A stretch of 64,000 nucleotides of DNA from Burkholderiaceae bacterium (GCA_023954015.1 JAMLIS010000003.1:62001-126000), one strand, 5' to 3'. Counted from the first letter of the stretch, positions 45,221-52,297 are shown. Notes: generated by a model from the letters alone, not told the origin. Translations and numbers: made by a program.

Positions 45221-45344
45221 GTGAGTACTCCCCGGCGCTGAGGAACTGGACGTCGACCGCCGGTTCTCCTCGGACAACAGGCGGGCGGAAAGCACAGTGT
45301 AGGCTTCCTCCCGGATCGAAACATCGAACCAGGACGAATCGACG

Positions 45345-45995
45345 ATGAAGTTGATCGACACACTCGAGGACGAACACGCGCTCATCGATCAGGTGCTCGG
45401 ATCCTTTCGCACGTACGTCGAGAGACTCGTGGACGGTACTGCGGACCCGGACGACGGCAGGCGTTTCGCCGCGTTCTTCATCGAGTTCGCCGGCCGTTTC
45501 CATCACGATCGCGAGGAGCGAGTGCTGTTCGATGCGCTCGTGACCGATGCGGAACTGCCGCGCGACCGCGGACCCGTGTACGCCCTTGTGCACCAGCACG
45601 CCGAAATGGAGGCGTTGCTGCGCGAGACGACGCCGCTCCTCGAACAGCGGCCGCAGTCCGAGGACGATCGCGTCCGGCTTCGGACCCGCGCGACTCGTTA
45701 TTCGCACGCGCTCTGGCGCCATATCGACGCGGAGAACTCCGTCCTGTACCCGGAGAGCGAGGAGCGGCTTCGCCGGAGCGGAATTCGCGAGTTGCCGGAT
45801 CGGCCTATGACCGAGGCAGAAGCGGTTGCGCGGGAGGGCGCCGCGGCGCTGCTGCTCCGTTATCCGCCGGTCGAGGACGATGCGCTCACGCGCGGGGACG
45901 GCTGCTTCATGTGCCCCGCCTACGGCGAGAGCTGCGGCGGACTCGAAGCCGAATGGTGGACCGATCTCGAATGGGACGAGTTCCACTACAGGTAA
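45345..45995 (+). CDS. Hemerythrin-domain protein with C-terminal cysteine cluster
   Basis: A 216-residue protein. A four-helix hemerythrin (HHE) domain covers about 1-150 with ligand-like residues: EDEHALID, FHHDREERVLF, HQHAEMEAL and LWRHIDAENSVLYPE. This binds a di-iron centre that can sense or carry O2 or NO, or repair Fe-S clusters. The C-terminal extension carries GCFMCPAYGESCGG, a three-cysteine cluster unlike ordinary hemerythrins and reminiscent of a metal or redox site. Neighbours give no operon partner. Confidence 0.82.
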   Translation: MKLIDTLEDEHALIDQVLGSFRTYVERLVDGTADPDDGRRFAAFFIEFAGRFHHDREERVLFDALVTDAELPRDRGPVYALVHQHAEMEALLRETTPLLEQRPQSEDDRVRLRTRATRYSHALWRHIDAENSVLYPESEERLRRSGIRELPDRPMTEAEAVAREGAAALLLRYPPVEDDALTRGDGCFMCPAYGESCGGLEAEWWTDLEWDEFHYR

Positions 45996-46058
45996 CGCAA
46001 GCGTCGCGTCGAAATCGATGCATGATGCTTTCGTGCAGGATGCACGGGAGTTCCCGCC

Positions 46059-46709
46059 ATGACCGATACGCTGGTGAAGCTCGCGCTGGGCGTGATGGGC
46101 CGCCTGCGTCCGCGACCGGCCACGGGCGACGCGTCCGCCACCATCGAGTTGCCGGCGCCCGAACGTCGCGGCGGCATGCCGCTGATGGAGGCGCTCGCGT
46201 CGCGCCGCTCGTCGCGCGAGTTCGCGCGCGATCCGCTGCCGTGGCCGCTGCTGTCGAATCTGTTGTGGGCGGCCTGGGGGGCGAATCGCCCGGAGGGCGG
46301 GCGCACCGCCCCGTCTGCGCTCGATGCCCAGGAGATCGAGTTGTACGCCGCGTTGCCGGCCGGTGCCTATCGCTACGACGCGGCCGCGCACGAGTTGCGC
46401 CTGGCCGCTGCGGCAGACATCCGGCGCGTGACCGGTTACCAGGACTTCGTCGACGAGGCGCCACTGGACCTGGTGTACGTCGCCGACCACCGGCGCATGG
46501 CGCTGGTGCCGGTGGCCCAGCGTGAGAGCTTCGCGTCGACCGCGGCCGGCGCGATCGCGCAGAACGTGTACCTGTTCGCCGCCGGCAACGGCCTGTCGAC
46601 GGTGATCCGGGCGTGGATCGACCGGGATGCGATCGCCGAGGCGCTCGGGTTGGCGCACGACCAGCAGGTGCTGCTCTCGCAGACGGTAGGGTATCCGGCG
46701 CAGGCCTGA
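46059..46709 (+). CDS. Nitroreductase/SagB-type FMN protein
   Basis: A 216-residue nitroreductase-fold protein. It begins after a short N-terminal stretch with ASRRSSREFARDPLPWPLLSNLLWAAWG, the FMN-contacting pattern of the family. SAGAIAQN-like ASTAAGAIAQNVYLFAAG follows and the fold closes with TVGYPA. The N-terminus MTDTLVKLALGVMGRLRP is amphipathic. The substrate is unknown. It lies 63 bp after the hemerythrin gene on the same strand. Confidence 0.8.
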   Translation: MTDTLVKLALGVMGRLRPRPATGDASATIELPAPERRGGMPLMEALASRRSSREFARDPLPWPLLSNLLWAAWGANRPEGGRTAPSALDAQEIELYAALPAGAYRYDAAAHELRLAAAADIRRVTGYQDFVDEAPLDLVYVADHRRMALVPVAQRESFASTAAGAIAQNVYLFAAGNGLSTVIRAWIDRDAIAEALGLAHDQQVLLSQTVGYPAQA

Positions 46710-46811
46710 TCGCCGTACCGGCGAGGGTCGGAGAAGGCGCCCCGTCGCCGCGGATCGACCGTTCGTCCGGCGCTCGCCGGCGCAGCCGGCTCCCATTGCT
46801 ACCGTCCCGTC

Positions 46812-48629
46812 ATGAACGCGCGCGCCGGCCCCGCCGCGGCGGCGGCAGCATCCGCGCCGTTGCCTGCGCTCGGCCGCCCGGGCTGTCGCGTCACCGTCGA
46901 GGATCTGCTGCCGGCGCTCGTCGAGGACGGCCTTCTTTCGCGCCACGACGCCGATTCGGTTGCGCGTTACGCGAACCTCTCCAGCGCCGAGCAGCACGCG
47001 CTCGTCGCGATCGCGCGCCGGAAGTTCCGCTCGCCGTCCACCAACCGGCTCGTCGATCTCGAGGTGCTCGTGCCGTGGTTCGCGCGGCGCGCCGGCCTGC
47101 CGCATGCGCGCATCGATCCGCTGAAGGTCGACCTCGCGCGCGTGTGCGACGTGATGTCGAGCCAGTACGCCACGCGCTTCAAGATCCTGCCGATCGCCGT
47201 CGACGCCGAAGGCGTGACGATCGCCACCGCCGAGCCTTTCGTCACCGACTGGGTCGACGAACTCGGCTCGATGCTGCGCAAGCCGATCCGCCGCGTCGTC
47301 GCCGATCCGCAGGAGATCCCCCGCTACATCGTCGAGTTCTTCACGCTCGCGCGCACCGTGCGCGGGGCGCAGAAGAACGGCGCGGCCGGGCACCAGAGCA
47401 ACTTCGAGCAGTTGGTCGAACTCGGACGCTCCGGGCGCAGCGTCGACGCGAACGACCAGCACATCGTCACGATCGTCGACTGGCTGTGGCAGTACGCCTT
47501 CGAGCAGCGAGCGAGCGACATCCACGTCGAGCCGCGTCGCGAGACGGGGGCGATCCGCTTCCGCATCGACGGGGTGCTGCACAACGTCTATCGGCTGCCG
47601 GCATCGGTGCTCGCCGCGATGACGAGCCGCATCAAGCTGCTCGGTCGGATGGACGTCATCGAGAAGCGCCGCCCCCAGGATGGGCGCATCAAGACGCGCA
47701 GCGCCGACGGTCGCGAGATCGAACTGCGCCTGTCGACCTTGCCGACGGCCTTCGGCGAGAAGCTCGTCATGCGCATCTTCGATCCCGACGTGCTGGTGCG
47801 CGACTTCTCCGAGCTCGGTTTCCAGGACGACGACCTGGACAGCTGGGAGTCGATGACGACGCGCCCGAACGGGATCGTCCTCGTCACCGGACCGACCGGC
47901 TCGGGCAAGACGACGACGCTGTACACGACGCTGAAGGGGCTGGCGACCGACGAGGTCAACGTCTGCACCGTCGAGGACCCGATCGAGATGGTCGAGCCGG
48001 CGTTCAACCAGATGCAGGTGCAGCACGGCATCGAGGTCGGCTTCGCCGACGGCATCCGCGCGCTGATGCGCCAGGACCCGGACATCATCATGGTCGGCGA
48101 GATCCGCGACCTGCAGACCGCCGAGATGGCGATCCAGGCGGCGCTCACCGGGCACCTCGTGCTCTCGACGCTGCACACGAACGACGCGCCCTCGGCGATC
48201 ACGCGACTGCTCGATCTCGGCGTGCCGCCGTACCTGTTGAATGCGACCCTCATCGGCGTGATGGCGCAGCGTCTCGTTCGTACCTTGTGCGAGTCGTGCA
48301 AGGAAGCGACGGGCGAGCTGGGCGACGAGCAGTGGAACGCGCTGATCAGTCCGTTCCGGGCGGAAAAGCCCGCGCGGATCTATCGGCCGGTAGGCTGCCT
48401 CGAATGCCGGATGACCGGCTATCGCGGGCGCAGCGGGCTGTACGAGTTGCTGCAGCTCGACACCGATCTGCGCCGCCTGATCGACGAGCGTCCCGACCTC
48501 GGCGAGATCCGCCGCCGGGCGATGCGCGCGGGGATGCGCCCGCTGCGCCTGGCCGGCGCGCAGAAGATCGCCGCGGGCCAGACGACGCTGGATGAAGTGC
48601 TGAAGGTGGCGCCGCCGATCGCCGATTGA
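46812..48629 (+). CDS. Type II secretion/type IV pilus assembly ATPase (GspE/PilB family)
   Basis: A 605-residue hexameric traffic ATPase. An N-terminal T2SSE_N domain (about 75-210) is followed by the ATPase core with Walker A GPTGSGKTTT (about residue 360), the Asp and His boxes (VEDPIEMVEP, STLHTNDAPSAITRL) and Walker B in DPDIIMVGEIRD. A zinc-finger tetra-cysteine is present (CESC...CLEC). It powers pilus or pseudopilus assembly. No other pil or gsp genes are adjacent, so it is an orphan or a duplicated copy. Confidence 0.88.
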   Translation: MNARAGPAAAAAASAPLPALGRPGCRVTVEDLLPALVEDGLLSRHDADSVARYANLSSAEQHALVAIARRKFRSPSTNRLVDLEVLVPWFARRAGLPHARIDPLKVDLARVCDVMSSQYATRFKILPIAVDAEGVTIATAEPFVTDWVDELGSMLRKPIRRVVADPQEIPRYIVEFFTLARTVRGAQKNGAAGHQSNFEQLVELGRSGRSVDANDQHIVTIVDWLWQYAFEQRASDIHVEPRRETGAIRFRIDGVLHNVYRLPASVLAAMTSRIKLLGRMDVIEKRRPQDGRIKTRSADGREIELRLSTLPTAFGEKLVMRIFDPDVLVRDFSELGFQDDDLDSWESMTTRPNGIVLVTGPTGSGKTTTLYTTLKGLATDEVNVCTVEDPIEMVEPAFNQMQVQHGIEVGFADGIRALMRQDPDIIMVGEIRDLQTAEMAIQAALTGHLVLSTLHTNDAPSAITRLLDLGVPPYLLNATLIGVMAQRLVRTLCESCKEATGELGDEQWNALISPFRAEKPARIYRPVGCLECRMTGYRGRSGLYELLQLDTDLRRLIDERPDLGEIRRRAMRAGMRPLRLAGAQKIAAGQTTLDEVLKVAPPIAD

Positions 48630-48742
48630 GACCCGGGGTTGCCGCCGCCTTGCCGAATCGCCGGGCAGGCGGATGGCGGTATCCAACCTGGAACGCTCGC
48701 GAGCCGAGGTCGGGATATCCAGCCGACGACCGCGGGTGGTTC

Positions 48743-48832
48743 GTATCGATGGCGAATCGATACCAGCGTCACTCGACCTGAGAAAAATGGATTGCGGCGC
48801 CGCACGCCGCCCGGCAGCACCTCCATTTTCTC
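48743..48832. terminator. Two inverted repeats after the GspE-type gene
   Basis: GTATCGAT (48743-48750) and ATCGATAC (48756-48763) form a perfect 8-bp stem with a 5-nt loop. Just downstream GAGAAAAATGGA (48780-48791) pairs with TCCATTTTCTC (48822-48832) around a GC-rich 30-nt centre. The A-rich and T-rich arms resemble a bidirectional terminator. The 48630-48948 gap holds no gene. Confidence 0.4.
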
Positions 48833-48948
48833 GAATTCATTTCGCACGCTTCGTTCACGCCGGAACCCGACCGCTGCATAGGCGCGCGTCGGTGTCCGCG
48901 CCGACAGCGCAATAAAAGCGCGGTGAGGAGAAGTCCTGGTGCTCACAT

Positions 48949-48972
48949 GTCCGTTGCAGCGAAATGTTAGAC
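48949..48972 (-). other. attC half-site (R''-L'' only) after hicB
   Basis: On the minus strand GTCTAAC is followed by 11 nt and ACGGAC, the same arrangement as the left halves of the full attC sites at 50315-50338 and 50991-51014. The matching L'-R' half that should follow is absent. It ends the cassette array next to the GspE side. Confidence 0.6.
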
Positions 48973-48994
48973 AGCGCCGGCGGATCATGGCCAC

Positions 48995-49342
48995 TCAGGC
49001 GCGCCCCAGACCTTGCGCGATGAACGTGAGAACCAGGGCATTCAGCGACACGCCCTCGGCCTTTGCACGGGTGGCCAACTGGGCGTGTACAGTTTTCGGC
49101 ACGCGGGCGACGAACTTCCCGGAGGCAACACCGCCGCTGTTGGGTGAAGGGACTGGAAGCTTTCTCGCTTTCAAAGCGGCGATCGTTGCCTTGAGCGCGT
49201 CTCTCCCATTCTCGATTGCTTCGTCGACCGACTCGCCGTCGGAGATGCATTCGGCGAAATCCGGAAACGAGATCAGATAGCCGCCACCCTCCGCATCGGT
49301 CAGCGGTCGAACCTCGAACGGATAATCAGTCAGCTTGCTCAC
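48995..49342 (-). CDS. hicB: HicB family antitoxin
   Basis: A 115-residue antitoxin. The N-terminal HicB fold is YPFEVRPLTDAEGGGYLISFPDFAECISDGES, and the C-terminal ribbon-helix-helix is FVARVPKTVHAQLATRAKAEGVSLNALVLTFIAQ (about 78-110), which binds DNA and represses the operon. It neutralises the HicA mRNA interferase. It starts at GTG 49342, 3 bp after hicA. Toxin-first order is usual for hicAB. It sits in the decayed integron, oriented with the other cassettes. Confidence 0.9.
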   Translation of the reverse strand: MSKLTDYPFEVRPLTDAEGGGYLISFPDFAECISDGESVDEAIENGRDALKATIAALKARKLPVPSPNSGGVASGKFVARVPKTVHAQLATRAKAEGVSLNALVLTFIAQGLGRA

Positions 49343-49345
49343 GTC

Positions 49346-49543
49346 TCAGGCTCCTTCCACGAGCTCAACCAACTTCTGAACGTAGATCGGCTTGATCGGT
49401 CTGTGTGCTGGTACCGACAGCGTGCGTCCATCTTCTCGCATGAACACGCAATGGCTGCTCTTCTGATGTCGCCAAACCAGGCCGTGCTGACGAGCAACGG
49501 TCTGAAGGTCGGCGATCGACCAGTCTCGCGGATTGCGCCGCAT
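49346..49543 (-). CDS. hicA: HicA-type toxin
   Basis: A small mRNA interferase of the HicA fold. It contains MRRNPRDWSIADLQTVARQHG, then a central SHCVFM with the catalytic histidine, then SVPAHRPIKPIYVQKLVELV. From ATG 49543 it is 65 residues. Homologues usually begin about ten residues earlier, and the in-frame text NAAVKLLAS continues upstream to a CTG at 49573. That CTG lies 5 nt after a TATCAT hexamer, so the true start may be CTG, with a leaderless mRNA, or the original ATG has mutated. Confidence 0.85.
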   Translation of the reverse strand: MRRNPRDWSIADLQTVARQHGLVWRHQKSSHCVFMREDGRTLSVPAHRPIKPIYVQKLVELVEGA

Positions 49544-49621
49544 CGACGCGAGGAGCTTGACCGCCGCGTTCAGTCGAAATGATACTACAGGTGATACCGC
49601 ACCGTCAGCATCCCGCCAACC

Positions 49622-49645
49622 GTCCGTTGCAGCGACCTGTTATGT
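49622..49645 (-). other. attC half-site after the second brnA
   Basis: On the minus strand ACATAAC, 11 nt and ACGGAC have the same spacing as the other attC halves. The TAA is also the stop codon of the brnA copy, as in many gene cassettes. No L'-R' partner follows, although a GTTGG occurs directly after it (49621-49617). Confidence 0.6.
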
Positions 49646-49897
49646 CGATGCGTCACGAAAGGCTCTCAACACAGCATTGATCCGCGTTTGATATCCAGGG
49701 CCCTGCGCTCTAAACCATTCGATTACGTCTTCGTCCAATCGAAGTGAGATCAGGCTCTTCGATGGAGCGGGCTTCAAGCCACGGCGGACGATTCCACCGA
49801 CCACCGCTCGAATATCCGCCTCCGGATGCTCCGTCGTCGGCTTTGCTTTATCCGAAGAATCGAACAGCCGCGACCCATCAGTCTTGGACTTCTTCGA
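49640..49897 (-). pseudogene. Second BrnA-type antitoxin, no visible start codon
   Basis: An open frame of 85 residues (SKKSKTDGSRLFDSS to the end RDAST) carries an intact ribbon-helix-helix (SLISLRLDEDVIEWFRAQGPGYQTRINAVLRAF), typical of BrnA. Where a start is expected (residue before SKKSK) the codon is ACT, and no ATG, GTG or TTG lies in frame near it. The cognate toxin is only a 24-residue tail. It is probably inactive. Minus strand, cassette 4 of the array. Confidence 0.72.
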
Positions 49898-49952
49898 AGT
49901 ATCGCTGCGCCTCGCGCTCTCTCGCTTTGCGGAAGGAGATGATGTGGCACGT
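49878..49952 (-). pseudogene. BrnT-type toxin, C-terminal fragment
   Basis: Only the last 24 codons survive, reading CHIISFRKAREREAQRYFEE and stopping at TGA 49880-49878. This is the C-terminal strand-helix of BrnT ribonucleases. The fragment begins right at the end of the attC half-site at 49951-49974, so the 5' part of the toxin gene and the second half of the attC were lost together. Confidence 0.7.
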
Positions 49953-49974
49953 CCGCTCTATGAAGGGGTTAGGC
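49951..49974 (-). other. attC half-site after the VOC fragment
   Basis: On the minus strand GCCTAAC, a perfect RYYYAAC core, is followed by 11 nt and GCGGAC. The TAA doubles as the stop of the VOC fragment. The second half of the attC is missing and the sequence joins a toxin fragment. Confidence 0.62.
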
Positions 49975-50040
49975 ATCTGCGGGCTCATAAAACGTAATGA
50001 GGTTCCCATCGGGGTCGAGGATCGCGAATTCAAGGTTTCC
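49969..50040 (-). pseudogene. VOC family protein, C-terminal fragment
   Basis: A 23-codon frame reads NLEFAILDPDGNLITFYEP and stops at TAA 49971-49969. DPDGNLITFYEP is the last metal-ligand strand of glyoxalase/bleomycin-resistance-fold proteins. A stop codon precedes it in frame and no upstream homology is visible. The stretch 50041-50270 contains only a 33-codon minus-strand frame (50079-50180, behind an AGGAG) of unknown worth. Confidence 0.65.
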
Positions 50041-50270
50041 TCACGGGGCTTTGGCAAGCGGAGGGCATGGAGGAATGGTTATTCCGATGAAATCCGGACA
50101 CGGTACCGCCGCCGAGGCGGGTGCGCCGACGGCGACGCTGCATCGCCGACCACCTGCTCCTGCACTGCTTCCACTTCCATCTGTCGCTCCTGGGCGAGGG
50201 GGATGGGGGGGAAATTTCAAATGCCACAGGGGGGATTATTGAAGTACCGCTGGCACCGGGATTCGCGCGC

Positions 50271-50338
50271 TCCAACGTCTGAGCTAAGCGGCAGACGACG
50301 GCTTGCCGGGGGCTGTCCGCTTGGGCGAAGGGTTAGTC
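50271..50338 (-). other. attC site overlapping the 3' end of brnA
   Basis: Read on the minus strand: GACTAAC core, 11 nt, GCGGAC, a GC-rich loop, GCCGCTTAGCTCAGAC and the closing GTTGGA core. AAGCGG in the first arm pairs with CCGCTT in the second. The layout (R'', L'', loop, L', R') is that of integron attC recombination sites. The site lies inside the brnA frame, which uses its TAG as stop. Confidence 0.75.
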
Positions 50339-50619
50339 GACGACCGCTTCGTCCTCGACGGGTTCAGTTCCTCCCGCAACACGTCGCGGAGGACGCCGAC
50401 GGTTATCGGTCGATCGTCGAATGATTCGCCAGTGGCTTCCACCATCGCCACCCGCAGAGCCGAGTTGATCATGGTTTGATAGCCCGATCCTTGGGCCTGC
50501 GCCTTTTCACGGAAGTGCTCGATCACGTCGTCGTCAAGCATGATGGTGATTCTCGTCTTGCCCCGGTAGGCAACGACTGCACCTCGCTTTCGCTTTGAGA
50601 AGTCGTATTCCTTACGCAT
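50284..50619 (-). CDS. brnA: BrnA-type antitoxin
   Basis: A 111-residue antitoxin. The ribbon-helix-helix is ITIMLDDDVIEHFREKAQAQGSGYQTMINSALRVAM (about residues 24-60). After the family core the last 17 or so residues (TNPSPKRTAPGKPSSAA) are encoded by the attC site. It normally represses its operon and sequesters BrnT. ATG 50619 overlaps the toxin frame's end by 8 bp. It belongs to cassette 2. Confidence 0.85.
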   Translation of the reverse strand: MRKEYDFSKRKRGAVVAYRGKTRITIMLDDDVIEHFREKAQAQGSGYQTMINSALRVAMVEATGESFDDRPITVGVLRDVLREELNPSRTKRSSTNPSPKRTAPGKPSSAA

Positions 50620-50877
50620 GGTATTGCTCCGCGTCGCTTCTGCTGCACCTGCGCGCGGAGATCAGCCGAACGCGATTGCCGCGCGGTGTGTGGACGACGA
50701 CCAGGATCCGACCGAGGGCATCCATACCGCGCGTTATGTATCGCGGTTCCCCCGCGCGTCGGGATCCTCGACGGTTACGGCGAAGGGGTCTCGAAGCGCT
50801 TGCTCGGCATGGGCAAAACTGACCTTGCGCTTGGCAAGGTTGGCCTTTGCCCCGACCCAATCGAACTCGATGCCCAC
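50612..50877 (-). pseudogene. brnT: BrnT-type toxin with a frameshift
   Basis: From GTG 50877 the frame reads GIEFDWVGAKANLAKRKVSF...FAVTVEDPDARG, the N-terminal BrnT fold. The homology then jumps frame to RYITRGMDALGRILVVV...RLISARRCSRSDAEQYHA, ending at TAA 50614. The break coincides with a run of five G (plus-strand C at 50749-50753); one more base would restore the frame. Unrepaired, the first frame stops after 46 residues. BrnT is a ribonuclease, so this copy should be inactive unless the break is an assembly error. Confidence 0.8.
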
Positions 50878-50883
50878 TGGCCC

Positions 50884-50911
50884 AGTATACATAATTCATG
50901 CATATTGTCGG
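50884..50911 (-). promoter_or_regulatory. Promoter of the brnTA cassette
   Basis: A -10 TATACT (50889-50884) and a -35-like CCGACA (50911-50906) are 16 bp apart on the minus strand. The -10 ends 6 nt before the brnT GTG, so the transcript is probably leaderless. Cassette-borne toxin-antitoxin modules usually carry their own promoter. Confidence 0.5.
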
Positions 50912-50942
50912 GGTTGCGCCAGTACCCGAAGGTTGTTGAGTC

Positions 50943-51014
50943 GGCTAACGTCCGAGGTACGCGGCCGACGGCCCGCGCAGAGGGACGGCGGTCCGCTTGA
51001 CCGAGATGTTAGGT
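50943..51014 (-). other. attC site after the DUF3147 cassette
   Basis: A complete-looking 72-bp attC on the minus strand: ACCTAAC core, 11 nt, GCGGAC, a GC-rich centre, then GGCCGCGTACCTCGGAC and GTTAGCC core. The two arms pair imperfectly, with unpaired bases, as attC sites do. It starts 7 nt after the DUF3147 stop codon, the normal place for an attC. Confidence 0.78.
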
Positions 51015-51021
51015 GCCAAGG

Positions 51022-51372
51022 CTACAACCGCACGCCGACCCGCCCAAGCACCCAGACCAGGCCAAAGTACAGCCCGACCGTTACGGCGCACGATGCGGCG
51101 AATGCAGGCCAAAACCCCACACCGTTTTTGAGCAATGCCGGCAAGATGAGAAACAGCGGCAGGGATGCCAGTACCAGCCAGAAGATGCCGTGCGACAGTG
51201 AAGCAACAGCCTGGACGTTGCCCGTGCTGCGGTAGAGCCAAACGAACGCAAGCAACGATGTGAGCGGCAATGAAGCCAGCAGCGCGCCCCAGAACGAACT
51301 GCGCTTGGCAAGCTCCGAAACGGCCACAACGACGACCGCTGTGATAAGGACCTTGACGAAATATTGCAGCAT
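51022..51372 (-). CDS. DUF3147-like small membrane protein (integron cassette)
   Basis: A 116-residue protein with four hydrophobic helices (about 5-22, 26-45, 55-85 and 92-112), resembling the DUF3147 family. It begins [38 protein letters not shown] (ATG 51372). The function is unknown. It is the first cassette, next to the integrase remnant, with the attC right after its stop. The frame upstream of 51372 reads into the integrase region and is rejected. Confidence 0.78.
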   Translation of the reverse strand: MLQYFVKVLITAVVVVAVSELAKRSSFWGALLASLPLTSLLAFVWLYRSTGNVQAVASLSHGIFWLVLASLPLFLILPALLKNGVGFWPAFAASCAVTVGLYFGLVWVLGRVGVRL

Positions 51373-51510
51373 CAGTTCTTGGTACCTAAAATCAACGACG
51401 CAACCGATCCGGTAAACCCGTTCCCGATGATCGGTGATGCCTCGCAACGTTTGTTCAGACCGCTGCGTGGGCGGCCCTGCGAGCGAGTCGCGATCGCACT
51501 CGGCTCGGTT

Positions 51511-51822
51511 TCGACGCTTCGCGATCGAATTCGATATCTCCACTACAGCCTTCGAACGGAACAGGCATACGTGTACGGGACGCGCGCCTTCATTCGCTAC
51601 AACGCTGCCGGATGCGCTTTCGCCGGCAGGCGGCGCTCTATCGATCGATCCGCGTAGCCGTGTTCGGCGCAGGCATCATCTCTGTTCCGAGACGATCGGC
51701 CGCGCATTGCCGCGACGGCGGGCGCGGCGAGAATCGGCAAGCGAGTGACCGCGCACACGCTTCGGCACTCGTTCGCGACGCATCTGCTCGAGTCCGGCGT
51801 GGACATTCGACGCGTGCGTCCG
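51511..51822 (+). pseudogene. Integron integrase remnant (intI-type tyrosine recombinase)
   Basis: The N-terminal block [20 protein letters not shown] (continuing to FIRYN at 51603) matches the start of IntI proteins. About 200 central residues, including the first catalytic Arg, are gone. In another frame, [15 protein letters not shown] and [13 protein letters not shown] (51638-51715) match the IntI-specific region. A further shift leads to [18 protein letters not shown] (the HxLRHSFAT box with catalytic His and Arg) to about 51822. The catalytic tyrosine end is missing. It is divergent from the cassette array, as an intI gene should be. Confidence 0.85.
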
Positions 51823-51882
51823 CCCGCTCGATCCTCCGGCGTCGCGCCGCGCGTGAACTTGCCCGCCTGGAGCGGGTTCAGC

Positions 51883-52260
51883 TCAGGGTTTCGTTTCGTC
51901 GAACACTTCGCGCGCGATCCGGAAACTGTCGATCGCCGCGGGCACGCCGCAGTAGATGGCGGCCTGCAGGAAGACTTCGGCGATCTCTTCTTTCGTGACG
52001 CCGTTGTTCAACGCGCCGCGCACGTGCAGCCGGATCTCGTGCGGCCGGTTCAGCGCGGTCAGCATGGCGAGATTCAGCAGGCTGCGCGTCTTGCGCTCGA
52101 GGCCGGGACGGTTCCAGATCTCGCCCCAGCAATATTGCGTGACGAGTTCCTGCATCGGGCGGTTGAAGTCGTCCGCCGAGCGGATCGAACGGTCCACATA
52201 TTCGGCACCGAGCACTTCGCGGCGGACTTTCAGGCCTCGTTCGAACAGATCCTGGTTCAT
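51883..52260 (-). CDS. Carboxymuconolactone decarboxylase family protein
   Basis: A 125-residue all-helical CMD-family protein. It ends with [38 protein letters not shown] sequence, which matches 4-carboxymuconolactone decarboxylase (PcaC) of the protocatechuate pathway. No other pca gene is near, so a related role is possible. The gene is downstream of the VWA/MoxR pair on the same strand (37-bp gap). Confidence 0.82.
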   Translation of the reverse strand: MNQDLFERGLKVRREVLGAEYVDRSIRSADDFNRPMQELVTQYCWGEIWNRPGLERKTRSLLNLAMLTALNRPHEIRLHVRGALNNGVTKEEIAEVFLQAAIYCGVPAAIDSFRIAREVFDETKP

Positions 52261-52297
52261 GAGTTTTCCTCTGCGGGGGGTCGAAACCAGCCGCCGA

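Noticed and set aside
43503..48686. A 1,727-codon minus-strand open frame.
   Set aside because: It runs antisense through the hemerythrin, nitroreductase and GspE-type genes, which have clear motifs on the plus strand, and only at its left end borders the real ligase. Long antisense frames are common in GC-rich codon use.
49744..50424. A 226-codon plus-strand open frame across the cassette array.
   Set aside because: It is antisense to brnA and to the VOC and BrnT fragments and has no domain; it is an effect of GC-rich sequence.
48600..51400. The repeated CCGTTGCAGCGA text as a CRISPR or simple direct repeat.
   Set aside because: The matches are widely and unevenly spaced, lie at gene ends, and fit attC arms, not a repeat-spacer array.
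51364..51510. An ATG at 51364 as the true start of the integrase.
   Set aside because: The first 49 codons show no IntI similarity and overlap the start of the divergent DUF3147 gene.
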